Assembly: GCA_002351725.1 (NCBI GenBank)
Contig: DEHD01000033.1
Span: 1-61,666 of the forward strand
Source of the DNA: Prevotella sp. UBA2809
GTDB lineage: Bacteria > Bacteroidota > Bacteroidia > Bacteroidales > Bacteroidaceae
Direction of reading: 5' to 3'
DNA: 61,666 nt
In this document: piece after piece, positions 34,007 through 43,856 of the stretch
How the letters are laid out: the number at the start of each line of letters is the position of its first letter
Position numbering within the stretch: the first letter of the stretch is position 1
Translations under genes and position numbers: made by a program
Notes under the pieces: model-generated
Databases searched by the model: none
What the model saw: only the letters and a program-made list of their open reading frames with translations
Told to the model about the DNA's origin: nothing

Positions 34007-34014
34007 TATCTTTG
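34007..34014 (+). promoter_or_regulatory. -7 promoter box for dusB
   Basis: TATCTTTG, 8 bases before the ATG at 34023. This excludes the longer in-frame start at 33975. Confidence 0.75.
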
Positions 34015-34022
34015 CACCCGAA

Positions 34023-34970
34023 ATGAAGATAGGAGAAATAGAATTCGGACAGAATCCAGTGTTTTTGGCACCTATGGAGGATGTTACTGACATTGGTTTC
34101 CGACTGCTTTGCAAGCGGTTCGGAGCTGCTATGGTGTACACCGAGTTTGTAAGTGCCGAGGCACTTGTTCGCGATGTAAAGTCGACTATCCAGAAGCTAA
34201 CTATCAGCGACACTGAGCGCCCTGTGGGCATTCAGATCTACGGTCGCGATGTGGATGCTATGGTAGAGGCCGCAAAGATAGTAGAACAGGCCGGCCCCGA
34301 TCTTATCGACATTAACTTCGGCTGCCCTGTAAAGAAGGTAGCCGGCAAGGGTGCTGGTGCCGGTATGCTGCAGAACATACCAAAGATGCTGGAGATTACC
34401 CGCAAGGTGGTTGATGCAGTAAAGCTGCCTGTAACCGTTAAGACCCGCCTGGGCTGGAATCACGAACAGCTCATCATCACCGAGCTGGCCGAACAGTTGC
34501 AGGATTGCGGCATCAAGGCGCTAACCATCCACGGTCGCACCCGCAGTCAGATGTACACAGGAAATGCCGACTGGACTCTGATAGGCGAAGTAAAGCGCAA
34601 CCCACGCATACATATTCCTATTATAGGTAATGGCGATATACATAGTCTCGACGAGGCCGACAAGGCTTTCGAGACCTACGGAGTAGATGCCATTATGATA
34701 GGTCGTGCAACCTTCGGATGTCCTTGGATATTCAGTCGCGAAGAGCTCGACTTTAACCAGAAACTCGACATTCTCGAAGAGTTGCTTCGCATCAATGTAG
34801 AACGTATAGACGAGAAACGAGGCATCCTCCATACCAGAAGACACCTCGCTGCTACTCCTATATTCAAGGGAATACCCGATTTCCGTCAGACTCGTATCGC
34901 AATGCTTCGTGCCGAGACTATGGACGAGCTTATGCAGATACTTGAAGACACAAGGAAACTGCTGGGATAA
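34023..34970 (+). CDS. dusB: tRNA-dihydrouridine synthase
   Basis: 315-residue FMN enzyme that reduces uridine to dihydrouridine in the tRNA D-loop. Seen: FLAPMEDVTDIGFR at the N-terminus, DINFGCPVKKVAGKGAGAG with the catalytic Cys, LTIHGRTRSQMYTG, and the FMN-phosphate motifs IGNGDI and MIGRATFGCPW. Single gene with its own promoter, convergent with the esterase gene. Member of the DusB-type subgroup by motif pattern. Confidence 0.94.
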   Translation: MKIGEIEFGQNPVFLAPMEDVTDIGFRLLCKRFGAAMVYTEFVSAEALVRDVKSTIQKLTISDTERPVGIQIYGRDVDAMVEAAKIVEQAGPDLIDINFGCPVKKVAGKGAGAGMLQNIPKMLEITRKVVDAVKLPVTVKTRLGWNHEQLIITELAEQLQDCGIKALTIHGRTRSQMYTGNADWTLIGEVKRNPRIHIPIIGNGDIHSLDEADKAFETYGVDAIMIGRATFGCPWIFSREELDFNQKLDILEELLRINVERIDEKRGILHTRRHLAATPIFKGIPDFRQTRIAMLRAETMDELMQILEDTRKLLG

Positions 34971-34980
34971 TCCGCTTATT

Positions 34981-36111
34981 TTAGTTCCAATTCATCAACT
35001 TGCGCAGATAGGCTGTAAGTTCGCCAGCCATCTTCTCATCCATATAGACATTTGGATGCCAGTCGTTTCCGTACAACTTTTCGTCGTTTATCGGCTCCAT
35101 ATCAAAACGGTAAACCTCCTTATCGCCGGCCTTCTTGGCCTCAGCTGCCACCTCGTCGAGCAGCTGTTTAACCTCCTTCAGCTCCTTTTCGTAAAGCATA
35201 GAACCCGACAAGAACACGATCTTGGCCTTGGGATTATGCTGGCGCACCAACTGCAGCAGTTTCTTGTAGTTCTGCTTCAGCAACTTCAGGTCGTAGTTGT
35301 TGGTCGAGGTATCGTTGGTACCTAAGTTAATACAAACCACATCGGGCTGGTAACGACCGAAGTCCCAGCTCTCTCGCAAGAAAGATGCCTCCTGTCGCAG
35401 TTCTGGCTTCCAGGCATAACCAATATACTCATACTGAACCAGCATGTTCGACTCGGGATTACCCGTTCTTGGACCATTATAGTTTCGATATGCACCTATA
35501 CCGCTGCGAGCCACCACCCAGTGCTGGGCATTCAGATTGCGCGCTGTTATCGATGCATAGCTATAATAATGATTCTCGGTGGCATAATCAAAACCCTCTC
35601 TTTTATTCAAGCCCTCGTTACCATAGCCGCAGGTGATAGAATTGCCGATGAATTCTATCTTTCTGTCAGAAAACGCAGGAGCATCAACCAGCTTCTTACC
35701 TTCGTCAAGCACAAATCCCCAGAACTCAGGATACATCTCGTAGCCCTCGATAGCATACATCAGTTTTACCTGATGCTTTCCATCGGGCAGAGCTGTTGCA
35801 AGCGTTACCACTGAGTCGCGCTGACCCATAAACGACACCTTGAAAGGCTCGGCATTATCTATCTGAGCCATAAAGTAGCCGCTCTTGGGTTTTGCCATCA
35901 TTCTAAGTGATGTACCCTCGAAGGCTGCCCTTATCTGCACACCTGGGAAGTTGAATGCCGGACGCTCGGGGTTGGTAAAACTAATGCGCCCCGCATACAG
36001 TATATGTGGGTCGGATGCACTTACTACAGTTCCCTTGATAGGCACGGTTACTATTGCCTGCATACTCATGCAAGCCAATGCCAGCAATGCTGTTAAAGCA
36101 TATTTCTTCAT
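34981..36111 (-). CDS. exported SGNH esterase, carbohydrate esterase family 2-like
   Basis: 376 residues with signal peptide (MKKYALTALLALACMSMQA). An N-terminal beta-sandwich (about 25-150) precedes an SGNH domain with nucleophile Ser158 in FIGNSITCGYG, the Asn block NLGTNDTS and the C-terminal Asp/His in NDWHPNVYMDEKM. This two-domain layout is that of CE2 acetyl-xylan esterases, which remove acetyl groups from plant polysaccharide. Start at 36111 rather than 36189 because it begins the signal peptide and follows a TATCTTTG box at 36156-36163. It fits with the xylanase genes nearby. Confidence 0.9.
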   Translation of the reverse strand: MKKYALTALLALACMSMQAIVTVPIKGTVVSASDPHILYAGRISFTNPERPAFNFPGVQIRAAFEGTSLRMMAKPKSGYFMAQIDNAEPFKVSFMGQRDSVVTLATALPDGKHQVKLMYAIEGYEMYPEFWGFVLDEGKKLVDAPAFSDRKIEFIGNSITCGYGNEGLNKREGFDYATENHYYSYASITARNLNAQHWVVARSGIGAYRNYNGPRTGNPESNMLVQYEYIGYAWKPELRQEASFLRESWDFGRYQPDVVCINLGTNDTSTNNYDLKLLKQNYKKLLQLVRQHNPKAKIVFLSGSMLYEKELKEVKQLLDEVAAEAKKAGDKEVYRFDMEPINDEKLYGNDWHPNVYMDEKMAGELTAYLRKLMNWN

Positions 36112-36155
36112 ATCTGTTACAATTAATTTAGGTTCACTTTCTAGTTTCCAAGGTG

Positions 36156-36163
36156 CAAAGATA
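36156..36163 (-). promoter_or_regulatory. -7 promoter box for the CE2-like esterase
   Basis: CAAAGATA on the plus strand (TATCTTTG on the minus strand), 45 bases before the start. Confidence 0.7.
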
Positions 36164-36206
36164 AGAAAAAATTTCAATCCAAAGAACAACGTATAAGTTT
36201 TTTTCT

Positions 36207-36214
36207 TATATTTG
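36207..36214 (+). promoter_or_regulatory. -7 promoter box for ald
   Basis: TATATTTG, divergent from the esterase promoter 45 bases away and 38 bases before the ald ATG. Confidence 0.7.
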
Positions 36215-36252
36215 CGGCATAGAATAAACGTTTAACTAAAAACTTGATAGCT

Positions 36253-37356
36253 ATGAGAGTAGGTATTCCAAAGGAGATTAAGAACAATGAGAATCGCGTG
36301 GGCATGACACCTGCGGGAGTTGCTGAACTAACACGGCGCGGTCATGAGGTATTTGTGCAGCATACAGCCGGCGAAGGTAGCGGCTTTAGCGACGACGACT
36401 ATCTTAAGATTGGAGCAAAGATTCTGCCTACCATCGAAGACGTGTATAAGCAGGCCGACATGATTGTTAAGGTAAAGGAGCCAATAGAGCCCGAATACGC
36501 TTTGGTTCGTAAAGGACAGCTTCTGTTCACCTATTTCCACTTTGCATGCGAAAAGGAGCTTACTGACGCTATGCTTAAGAGTGGAGCCGTGTGTCTGGCT
36601 TACGAAACGGTACAGCTGCCTAACGGATCGCTACCGCTGCTACAACCTATGAGCGAGGTGGCAGGACGTATGGCGACACTAAACGGAGCTTATTATCTGC
36701 AGAAGACAAAAGGCGGTAAAGGCAAGCTTATCAGTGGTGTTCCAGGTGTATCGCCTACTCGCGTATTGGTATTAGGCGGTGGAGTTGTTGGTGAGGCTGC
36801 TGCACGTATGGCAGCCGGCATGGGTGCCGAGGTTACCATCACTGATGTATCGCTGCCACGCCTGCGCCAACTCGACCTTGAGACTCCGCCAAATGTTCAT
36901 ACCCTATACTCATCTGAGCATAACATCCGCCAGCAACTTCCATCGGTTGATATCGTAGTTGGTTCTGTGCTTGTTCCAGGCGATAAGACTCCACACCTCA
37001 TCACCCGCGACATGCTTAAACTGATGGAGCCGGGCACAGTGCTTGTTGATGTGGCTATCGACCAGGGAGGATGCTTCGAGACATCACACCCGACAACCCA
37101 CAGCGAACCTGTTTACACGGTAGATGGCATCGTTCATTACTGTGTGGCCAATATCCCTGGAGCCGTACCAAACACCTCTACCCTCGCCCTTACCAACGCC
37201 ACTCTGCGCTATGCCATAGCATTGGCCGATAAGGGTTGGCAGCAGGCTTGCAAAGACGATTCCGCCTTGGCAAAGGGTCTGAACATCGTAGAAGGAAAGG
37301 TGGTATACAAAGCCGTAGCCGATGTCTTCGGCCTACCCTACGAGCCTCTTGCTTAG
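36253..37356 (+). CDS. ald: alanine dehydrogenase
   Basis: 367-residue NAD-dependent enzyme interconverting L-alanine and pyruvate plus ammonia. Starts with the family signature MRVGIPKEIKNNENRVGMTP; the catalytic Lys and His lie in IVKVKEP and YFHFA, and the NAD-binding Rossmann motif is VLGGGVVGEAAARMA. Start is the ATG at 36253; the TTG three codons upstream is less likely. Its stop overlaps the stop of the convergent GH30 gene by 4 bases. A sodium/alanine symporter at 58844 could supply substrate. Confidence 0.96.
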   Translation: MRVGIPKEIKNNENRVGMTPAGVAELTRRGHEVFVQHTAGEGSGFSDDDYLKIGAKILPTIEDVYKQADMIVKVKEPIEPEYALVRKGQLLFTYFHFACEKELTDAMLKSGAVCLAYETVQLPNGSLPLLQPMSEVAGRMATLNGAYYLQKTKGGKGKLISGVPGVSPTRVLVLGGGVVGEAAARMAAGMGAEVTITDVSLPRLRQLDLETPPNVHTLYSSEHNIRQQLPSVDIVVGSVLVPGDKTPHLITRDMLKLMEPGTVLVDVAIDQGGCFETSHPTTHSEPVYTVDGIVHYCVANIPGAVPNTSTLALTNATLRYAIALADKGWQQACKDDSALAKGLNIVEGKVVYKAVADVFGLPYEPLA

Positions 37357-38873
37357 TTCATTACAAAAGTAGTGATACTACGCGGCGACAGTGTTGTACT
37401 GCCATTCGTAGTGCCTATGGGTTTAAGTGTTTCGCCTGACACATCGGATGTACGATACATCTGCCACTGTCGGGCGTTACCCGTAAGATGGAGACTGAAT
37501 TCCTGTAGTTTATCGCTATAGTTGATTACCACAGCCACCCATTGCCCATCGGCATTACGATAGGCCGAGCACATCACTCCGTAAGGATCGAAATCAGCAT
37601 CAGAAGTAACTTCGTAGCGCACAGCTCCTGGGCGCACAAAACGGCTGTAGTTGCCAAGCGCCCACATAAGGCGCGAGTCAACGGCATAGCCGCTCTTCAT
37701 CTGGTCGGATGTGTACACACGTATCAGTCCGTCCTTATAGTCCTCGCCTACGGCGCGCCACCACGACCAGCTTTCAGCATCGGCAAACACCAGGTCGTGA
37801 TGAATCACACGTGCCACATAAAGGGCAGTCTTCATTGTGAAGTCATAGCCGCCACCACCGCCTATCTCCTGGTCGTTACTCATAATGCACAGTTCTGTCT
37901 GCCAGAACTTCAGTCCGTACTTAGCTATGCTGTCGCGCAGCTGCTCTCGTATCTGGCGCATATACGGCACAGGGGTGTTAGTCCAGTAGCTATGTCCCAC
38001 CATCAGCTTCGGCACGTTGGGCACATTGCCAAGATAGGTCTTAACGCTGTCTTTAGTAAAGAATGTACGTATCTGGTAGCCACGCTCCCAGTTAGTCTGA
38101 TGTGTTCCCAACAGGCATCGCAGATCGCTCGATTCGTCTATCAGTATCTGAGTTGTCAGCTTCTGTTTCTTGAATTCCTTACCAGTCTCTCTTACCAGCT
38201 TTGCTATCTCGCGGTTTGTTGCCGGCGATCCTTCCTGCTTCGGTCCTAACCAGTTCCAGTGCCCGTCAGGTTCGTTTACCGGACAGATATAGTCGAAGTG
38301 TATGCCGTCGTGTTCTTCTATACCTTTTATAGATGTAGCCATGAATCGTGCAAAGTCGTCATAGCAGTCGTCCTTCAGATTTATTGTACCTCCTCGCCCT
38401 GTATTAGTGGCAAGTCCGTTCTTTGTAAAATACACAGGGGCTGAGTTGAGGAAAGCCAGAAAATGTGGAACGCCACGCTGCTTGGCCAACTTCTGGAACT
38501 TACGCTGCCCCTGCTGTTTATTCCAATTGTATGTTCCGTCTTTAGTCAGAAAGCATTCCGTGCGAGTGCCTGGTTTTATCTGCGATTCTTCGCCCTGCTC
38601 CACACTACCGGCACCAAGATTAAAGCGCCATATCGATAGTCCTATGCCAAGAGGTTTCCCCTGGGCATCGTTCTCTGTAGAAAAGAGCCAGTCGGCTATT
38701 TTCTGCTGTTCGGCCTCATCCTTCCATTGACCGATAAACTGCATCGACCACGCGTCCGATGCTCCGAAATGGCGGATAGTCTGCCTGGGCTGATTTGTCT
38801 GTATCGTAAAGTCGGCACCTCGGCTCACCACACATGGAATTGCCAGAACTGATAAGAGTAAAAATCGTTTCAT
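37353..38873 (-). CDS. glycoside hydrolase family 30 enzyme
   Basis: 506 residues with signal peptide (MKRFLLLSVLAIPCVVSRGA). GH30 features: FGASDAWSMQFIG near 36-48, general acid/base Glu201 in CPVNEPDGHW, and nucleophile Glu326 in FWQTELCIM, followed by a C-terminal beta domain. GH30 includes xylanases, beta-1,6-galactanases and glucosidases; the FGAS.AW start and the context of CE2-like esterase and GH10 xylanase favour a plant cell-wall substrate, but the subfamily cannot be fixed by eye. Promoter box at 38892-38899. Confidence 0.88.
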   Translation of the reverse strand: MKRFLLLSVLAIPCVVSRGADFTIQTNQPRQTIRHFGASDAWSMQFIGQWKDEAEQQKIADWLFSTENDAQGKPLGIGLSIWRFNLGAGSVEQGEESQIKPGTRTECFLTKDGTYNWNKQQGQRKFQKLAKQRGVPHFLAFLNSAPVYFTKNGLATNTGRGGTINLKDDCYDDFARFMATSIKGIEEHDGIHFDYICPVNEPDGHWNWLGPKQEGSPATNREIAKLVRETGKEFKKQKLTTQILIDESSDLRCLLGTHQTNWERGYQIRTFFTKDSVKTYLGNVPNVPKLMVGHSYWTNTPVPYMRQIREQLRDSIAKYGLKFWQTELCIMSNDQEIGGGGGYDFTMKTALYVARVIHHDLVFADAESWSWWRAVGEDYKDGLIRVYTSDQMKSGYAVDSRLMWALGNYSRFVRPGAVRYEVTSDADFDPYGVMCSAYRNADGQWVAVVINYSDKLQEFSLHLTGNARQWQMYRTSDVSGETLKPIGTTNGSTTLSPRSITTFVMN

Positions 38874-38891
38874 ATAGTAGTTATTTTTTTG

Positions 38892-38899
38892 CAAAGATA
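38892..38899 (-). promoter_or_regulatory. -7 promoter box for the GH30 gene
   Basis: CAAAGATA on the plus strand (TATCTTTG on the minus strand), 18 bases before the GH30 start. Confidence 0.7.
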
Positions 38900-38932
38900 A
38901 TGATAATTTTTAAAAATATGTTTATCTTTGCA

Positions 38933-38940
38933 GCAAATAT
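38933..38940 (+). promoter_or_regulatory. -7 promoter box for the uracil permease gene
   Basis: TATCTTTG, 18 bases before the start, divergent from the GH30 promoter. Confidence 0.7.
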
Positions 38941-38958
38941 TTAAACACTAAATTATTT

Positions 38959-40278
38959 ATGGAACCACAAAATGCCATTTACGACGCCCGAGAGTTGGGC
39001 ACTCCGCGAATGATGATTCTTGGTGTACAACACCTTTTTGCTATGTTTGGAGCCACAGTACTTGTGCCGCTGCTTACGGGTCTTGATGTATCAGTTACAC
39101 TGCTGTTTGCTGGTATCGGTACGCTGATATTCCATTTCATTTCCAAGTGGAATGTACCAGCTTTCCTCGGCTCTTCGTTTGCCTTCCTTGGAGGTTATGC
39201 TTCTGTTAAGGAGATGGGCATGGGACAGGGACTTTCTGAGACTCTTTCTCTCGATTATGCCTGTCTGGGTGTAGCTTGTGCAGGACTTATGTACTTTGTT
39301 ATGGCCGGACTTATCAAGTCGTTCGGAGTAAAGAAGATACTGAAGTACTTCCCACCAGTAGTTACCGGCCCTATCGTTATCGCCATCGGACTGGTTCTTT
39401 CTGGTTCGGCCATCACTAACTGCCAAACTAACTGGCTGCTGGCCATCATAGCAATTGTCACCGTTATCGTTTCGTCGGTATGGGGCAAGGGCATCATCAA
39501 AATCATCCCTGTACTTCTTGGTGTTGTTGTATCTTATTTAATCGCTGCATGTATGGGTGAAGTAGACTTCTCACCTCTTGGCGAAGCTGCATGGGTGGGA
39601 TTCCCAATACATAAGGAGCAAACCATACTTGCTGTTCTTGAAGACGGCAACACTACACTTATGCTCTCAACTATCCTTGCTGTAATGCCTATTGCCTTTG
39701 CAACCATTATGGAGCACATAGGCGATATGTTTGCCATCAGTTCTACCGTAGGTAAGGATTTCCTTAGCGAGCCAGGATTACATCGCACACTTAGCGGCGA
39801 CGGTGTGGCTACTGCCATTGCATCTATCTTCGGAGCTCCTGCCAACACCACTTACGGCGAGAATACCGGTGTGCTTAATCTTACCAGGGTTTTCGATCCA
39901 AAGGTTATTCGTATAGCAGCATGCCTTGCCATCATACTTGCATTCTGCCCTAAGTTTGCGTGCCTTGTACAGCTCATGCCTGCTGCCACCATCGGTGGTG
40001 TAAGTCTTATCCTTTATGGAATGATTTCAGCTGTTGGTGTGCGTAACCTTGTTGAAGAGAAGGTCGACCTTAAGAGTTCGCGCAACGTGTTTGTTGCTGC
40101 ACTTATCCTTGTGTTGGCTATCGGTGTAAAATATGGAGCCAACGACGATATCGCCATTGGCCCCATACATCTTTCAGGTCTTGCTATTTCAGCTATTGTA
40201 GGTATCTTCCTGAATGCTATCATGCCCGATAAACTTGGCATGAAGGTTAAGTCATTCAAAGGAAAGGAGAAATCATAA
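38959..40278 (+). CDS. uraA: NCS2-family uracil (uracil/xanthine) permease
   Basis: 439-residue inner-membrane permease with about 14 hydrophobic segments. Family signatures: QHLFAMFGATVLVPLLTGLD near the N-terminus, the GSSFAFL half-helix, and the conserved motif MEHIGDMFAISS followed by GANTTYGENTGV-type sequence (here PANTTYGENTGV). The pattern fits the uracil branch. Monocistronic; ends 1 base before the stop of the convergent GH10 gene. Confidence 0.92.
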   Translation: MEPQNAIYDARELGTPRMMILGVQHLFAMFGATVLVPLLTGLDVSVTLLFAGIGTLIFHFISKWNVPAFLGSSFAFLGGYASVKEMGMGQGLSETLSLDYACLGVACAGLMYFVMAGLIKSFGVKKILKYFPPVVTGPIVIAIGLVLSGSAITNCQTNWLLAIIAIVTVIVSSVWGKGIIKIIPVLLGVVVSYLIAACMGEVDFSPLGEAAWVGFPIHKEQTILAVLEDGNTTLMLSTILAVMPIAFATIMEHIGDMFAISSTVGKDFLSEPGLHRTLSGDGVATAIASIFGAPANTTYGENTGVLNLTRVFDPKVIRIAACLAIILAFCPKFACLVQLMPAATIGGVSLILYGMISAVGVRNLVEEKVDLKSSRNVFVAALILVLAIGVKYGANDDIAIGPIHLSGLAISAIVGIFLNAIMPDKLGMKVKSFKGKEKS

Positions 40279-40279
40279 T

Positions 40280-42163
40280 TTACTTTGATACCTTCTTTCC
40301 GTCTACAATGTAGATTCCCTTAGGAAGATTATCAAGCGATTTAGCTGACATACGCACTCCGTTGAGGTTATAGATTCCCTTTGAGGCTTCTGTAACCTCA
40401 TCTTTTTTCACATCCTTAATACCGCTGGGCACACCACCAAGTCCGCGAACGAATCCTGCATATACATGCTTGCGGTAGTAGTTCAGATCCCAGATGCCTA
40501 CAGGCTCACCACCGCGCCATCCGCTGTTGGCTGGCGCATCGGTCGGGCACCACTGGCAAATACCCCACTGCTGCTCAGGTGGTACAATACGGAAATATTC
40601 CTTGATAATCCACTCATAGAAGTCGGCCATATTCTTATGCTGGCCCTCTGTAAGCTGAGAAGTAGAAATTCCCCTGTTCTGACCATCGGGAACATAACCC
40701 ATATCCATCTCGCTAACGCGAACCAGCTTGCCTGATTTAGCCATTACTTGGAACATACCGGTAATGGCTTTCTTCAGATTGTTCAGCGAGCCAGAGTTCT
40801 CGTAGTAAGAGATGTGCATCTGTGTACCGATACCATCAATCTTGGTAACGCCGTCGGCCTCCCATTTCTTTATCCAATTTACCATAGACCAAACCTTCTT
40901 GCTGGCGCTGATACCATCCTTAGTGGTGATATCCCAAACGCCTTCCAGGTTGTAATCGTTGATAAAGAGCTTCACATCCTCAGGACCGTACTTGCGAGCC
41001 AAGCGACAAGCCTGACGTACATAATCCAGGTCGCCCAAGTAGTCCTGCCAATAGAAATTGTCACCGCCTACATCCCATGTAGCATCGGGATTACCGTTGG
41101 GATTGTAAGCTGTAGAGTGCTGCAACTGATAGTTGCCCTGACCGTCGTCACCACCGCCACCGATAGCCTCGTTGACAAGATCCCAGCCTTTCACTTTTCC
41201 ATCGCATGCTTCCATCATACCGCTGATCCACTTATCCATTGCATACACCAGAGTATCGTGCATTTCTTCCTTGGTCAGAGGAATAGTAGCTCCTTTGTAA
41301 CCTTCAAACTTGATGTTCTTGACATAGATATCACCTACAAAGTCACCACACTGCAACATAAAGAAACTGCTCTCCACAATGCCCTTATATTCTACTGTTA
41401 CGTCCTGCCATTCGGTAGTAAAGGGAATATCAGGATATTCGCCATTGCTCCAGTCACCCAGCTTACTGTGCAGTTTACCTGCCTTCGAACCTTTCACGGT
41501 CATGGTCATCTTGTAAGTCTTATCCTTCTCAACAAAGATGTTTTCCATTGCAAGGAACTGCACATCCCATGAGTGTTCACACATCTTTGTTGTGTGAATT
41601 TTGAGGCCGTTTGTAGCATCAAAACTAAGAGAATAGCCATAAGTAGACTCATCTGATCTCCAGCTTCCGATGCTCTTCGATGTACGGAAATCCTTACTTG
41701 CAATCTCAGTATAAACCTGCTCTGAATTGGGGTCTGGCTTGTCGGACAACAGCTTCAGCAACCATCCCTTGGGCTGCTGCGAGTGCCAAGCCAGTGTGTG
41801 ACCGTAAACGTTCAAGCCTGCCTCGGTGGCAGCGTTCACGTATTTCTTCACTGTCTCAAAGTTCATGTTGCCATTACCGTCAACACAACTCTGCATCTTC
41901 ATGGCGTTACCTGCCACGGTCTCTGTGAAGTTCTTGTTGGTCAAGTTCTTAACCAACGAGTTGTTCAGATAGTCGTTTACTGTTGTACCCGCGCCCAACT
42001 TAAAATTAGGGTACTTTGAATAATCAATGTAATTCTTCAACCCCTGATACTCATCCAAGTATCTGTAGTTGTCATTGTTAGGTTTACCTTGTTCAAATTT
42101 CTCCTGTGCTGCGGCCATAGTTGACAAACCAGCAGCAATAATCATCATACAAATTTTCTTCAT
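40280..42163 (-). CDS. GH10 endo-1,4-beta-xylanase with inserted CBM domain
   Basis: 627-residue secreted xylanase. Signal peptide MKKICMMIIAAGLSTMAAAQ; the GH10 barrel begins near residue 50 and shows HTLAWHSQQPKGW (122-134), acid/base Glu332 in WDLVNEAI and nucleophile Glu485 in VRVSEMDMGY. Between about 155 and 300 the barrel is interrupted by a beta-rich carbohydrate-binding insertion of the CBM4/22 type, known from Bacteroidetes xylanases. The C-terminal 40 residues (GIYNLNGVRM, LPKGIYIVDGKKV) form the tail often found on Prevotella secreted proteins. 18 bases after the acyltransferase gene. Confidence 0.94.
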   Translation of the reverse strand: MKKICMMIIAAGLSTMAAAQEKFEQGKPNNDNYRYLDEYQGLKNYIDYSKYPNFKLGAGTTVNDYLNNSLVKNLTNKNFTETVAGNAMKMQSCVDGNGNMNFETVKKYVNAATEAGLNVYGHTLAWHSQQPKGWLLKLLSDKPDPNSEQVYTEIASKDFRTSKSIGSWRSDESTYGYSLSFDATNGLKIHTTKMCEHSWDVQFLAMENIFVEKDKTYKMTMTVKGSKAGKLHSKLGDWSNGEYPDIPFTTEWQDVTVEYKGIVESSFFMLQCGDFVGDIYVKNIKFEGYKGATIPLTKEEMHDTLVYAMDKWISGMMEACDGKVKGWDLVNEAIGGGGDDGQGNYQLQHSTAYNPNGNPDATWDVGGDNFYWQDYLGDLDYVRQACRLARKYGPEDVKLFINDYNLEGVWDITTKDGISASKKVWSMVNWIKKWEADGVTKIDGIGTQMHISYYENSGSLNNLKKAITGMFQVMAKSGKLVRVSEMDMGYVPDGQNRGISTSQLTEGQHKNMADFYEWIIKEYFRIVPPEQQWGICQWCPTDAPANSGWRGGEPVGIWDLNYYRKHVYAGFVRGLGGVPSGIKDVKKDEVTEASKGIYNLNGVRMSAKSLDNLPKGIYIVDGKKVSK

Positions 42164-42181
42164 TTCTATTTTTTAGTTAGC

Positions 42182-43528
42182 TTACCAAGTTTCTCTCCTT
42201 GAAGCTGGTGGATTCATTTTTAGGCTATCCCGATAGTCTGCTATGGGGGCCACCGTCATCGGATGGCGGTTGGCAATGCGATATGGCAGGCCTATCTGGC
42301 GGAATTCATCAAGGAAGGCATCAAGATATGTATCATCTGCAAACCGCTGCATAAAGCTGATACAGAACGTGCCCCCCACTGCACTCATCTCGATGGTGAG
42401 TGCATACGGCGTAAAGGCCTCTGTGTACATCTCGCTAACGTATTGTTCGGCAGCACCCATTTTAGCTTTGCCGACATAGCTGACACAGGTTGTGGTTGAT
42501 GATGTTGCTACACTGTAGGCTTGCGCCATTGCCTGATGGCGAGCCTCAATGGTAGGAATATTCTCGAACATGTCTTGTACATTCTGAGTTTTCCAGAAAC
42601 CCTCAACAACGTTGTCATCGTTCGACTGCAGAGCCACCATACCTCGGAATATGGTCTGCTGTTTTTCAAGATCCATCCCCCGCATCTCATCGTAAAGAGT
42701 CAGGTGCAGCGCTGATGCCAGGGTTTGGCCGGCCTGCGGACAACCCAGGGCAGGACGCTGGTTGATAGCCAGTGCCACCACCGGCACTCCTTCCTTCAAG
42801 TCGGAATGCAGACGGGCAATGGCACGGGTAAGCAGCAACGACACGAGCGTAGCAGGCGACGTATCACTTGAGGATACATACTTCATCATCTCTTGTTCTT
42901 CAACAAGGATGTTGACGGTTTCTGCCGTTTCGACTACCGTCGTCTTGGCCTGAGTGGTAAGGTCGATGCAGGGCAGACGTTCCGGAACGGGCAGCGGATC
43001 CAGGTGCTCGGGCTTAACCTGCGCCGCAGGGTCTTCCCATTCCTCAGGGCTTATCGTATCGCCGGCCACACGAATGTTAGCCATCCTCATGCCTTCAGGT
43101 GTAAAGCGACGACGAGCATATTCATAAAGCAAGGTTCGTAGAATGTTGTAGGCTCCTGTGCCGTCGGTCAGGCAGTGGAAGAAATCTATTGCGATGCAGT
43201 TGTCCCAATAGCAGAATGCCAACAGATGATTGTTCGACTCTGCACCAATCAGTCTCACGGGTCTCTCTCCCTCACTTACCACCCATGGCTCGCTGTTATC
43301 TTCATACACGAAATATTCCTTGCCTTCAGCATCCTTCCTGATACCGAGCTTCACCTGATAGTATGGATATCTCTGGCGCGTTGACTCTACGGCCTGACGC
43401 AACAAATCACCGTCAACGCCATCCCTCATCTTCATAGTCATTCGTACTGTCCAGCTCATCTGTTCTCCTGCCCATGTCAGGTAGAATCTTTCTGAAATCA
43501 GTTTTATTTCTTTATTATAGTTCATCAT
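42182..43528 (-). CDS. condensation-domain-like acyltransferase with HxxxDG motif
   Basis: 448-residue protein of the CoA-dependent acyltransferase/condensation superfamily (alcohol acetyltransferase or PapA-like). Single catalytic motif HCLTDG at 118-123, and a second structural region around VALAINQRP. No signal peptide, no carrier-protein gene nearby, so a free-standing O- or N-acyltransferase is more likely than part of a peptide synthetase. Start at the MMNYNK methionines; the longer in-frame start at 43636 gives an implausible N-terminus. The substrate is unknown. Confidence 0.8.
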   Translation of the reverse strand: MMNYNKEIKLISERFYLTWAGEQMSWTVRMTMKMRDGVDGDLLRQAVESTRQRYPYYQVKLGIRKDAEGKEYFVYEDNSEPWVVSEGERPVRLIGAESNNHLLAFCYWDNCIAIDFFHCLTDGTGAYNILRTLLYEYARRRFTPEGMRMANIRVAGDTISPEEWEDPAAQVKPEHLDPLPVPERLPCIDLTTQAKTTVVETAETVNILVEEQEMMKYVSSSDTSPATLVSLLLTRAIARLHSDLKEGVPVVALAINQRPALGCPQAGQTLASALHLTLYDEMRGMDLEKQQTIFRGMVALQSNDDNVVEGFWKTQNVQDMFENIPTIEARHQAMAQAYSVATSSTTTCVSYVGKAKMGAAEQYVSEMYTEAFTPYALTIEMSAVGGTFCISFMQRFADDTYLDAFLDEFRQIGLPYRIANRHPMTVAPIADYRDSLKMNPPASRRETW

Positions 43529-43661
43529 CACAGTAAAATTACTTGGCCACAAAAATAAGCAATTAAAACTATATATGCAAGTTTTATAGATAAAACATTC
43601 TCCGTCCCCATGATTATAATCTGTTTCATCTTGCAAAATTTAGTTTTTAAGATTTATATTG

Positions 43662-43669
43662 CAAAAGTA
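43662..43669 (-). promoter_or_regulatory. possible -7 box for the acyltransferase gene
   Basis: CAAAAGTA on the plus strand (TACTTTTG on the minus strand), giving a leader of about 130 bases. The gene-free stretch 43529-43856 is otherwise AT-rich and shows no other feature I can support. Confidence 0.5.
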
Positions 43670-43856
43670 TAAACTTATTCGTAACCTACAAAATATTATT
43701 CGTAAAATTATCTAAATTACAATATTGAAATAGCATACTGTGCTTGGTTTTCATGGAAAATCATTAATTTTGCTATCCAAATGGCAACTGGACTTTTCAA
43801 TACAGAATCGCATGCTCGACAGAATCACAGGGTCGGTTCTGCTGATCATTCTCTGC

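Noticed and set aside
40748..41572. 274-residue reading frame antisense to the GH10 xylanase
   Set aside because: Xylanase motifs on the minus strand are complete; this frame has none.
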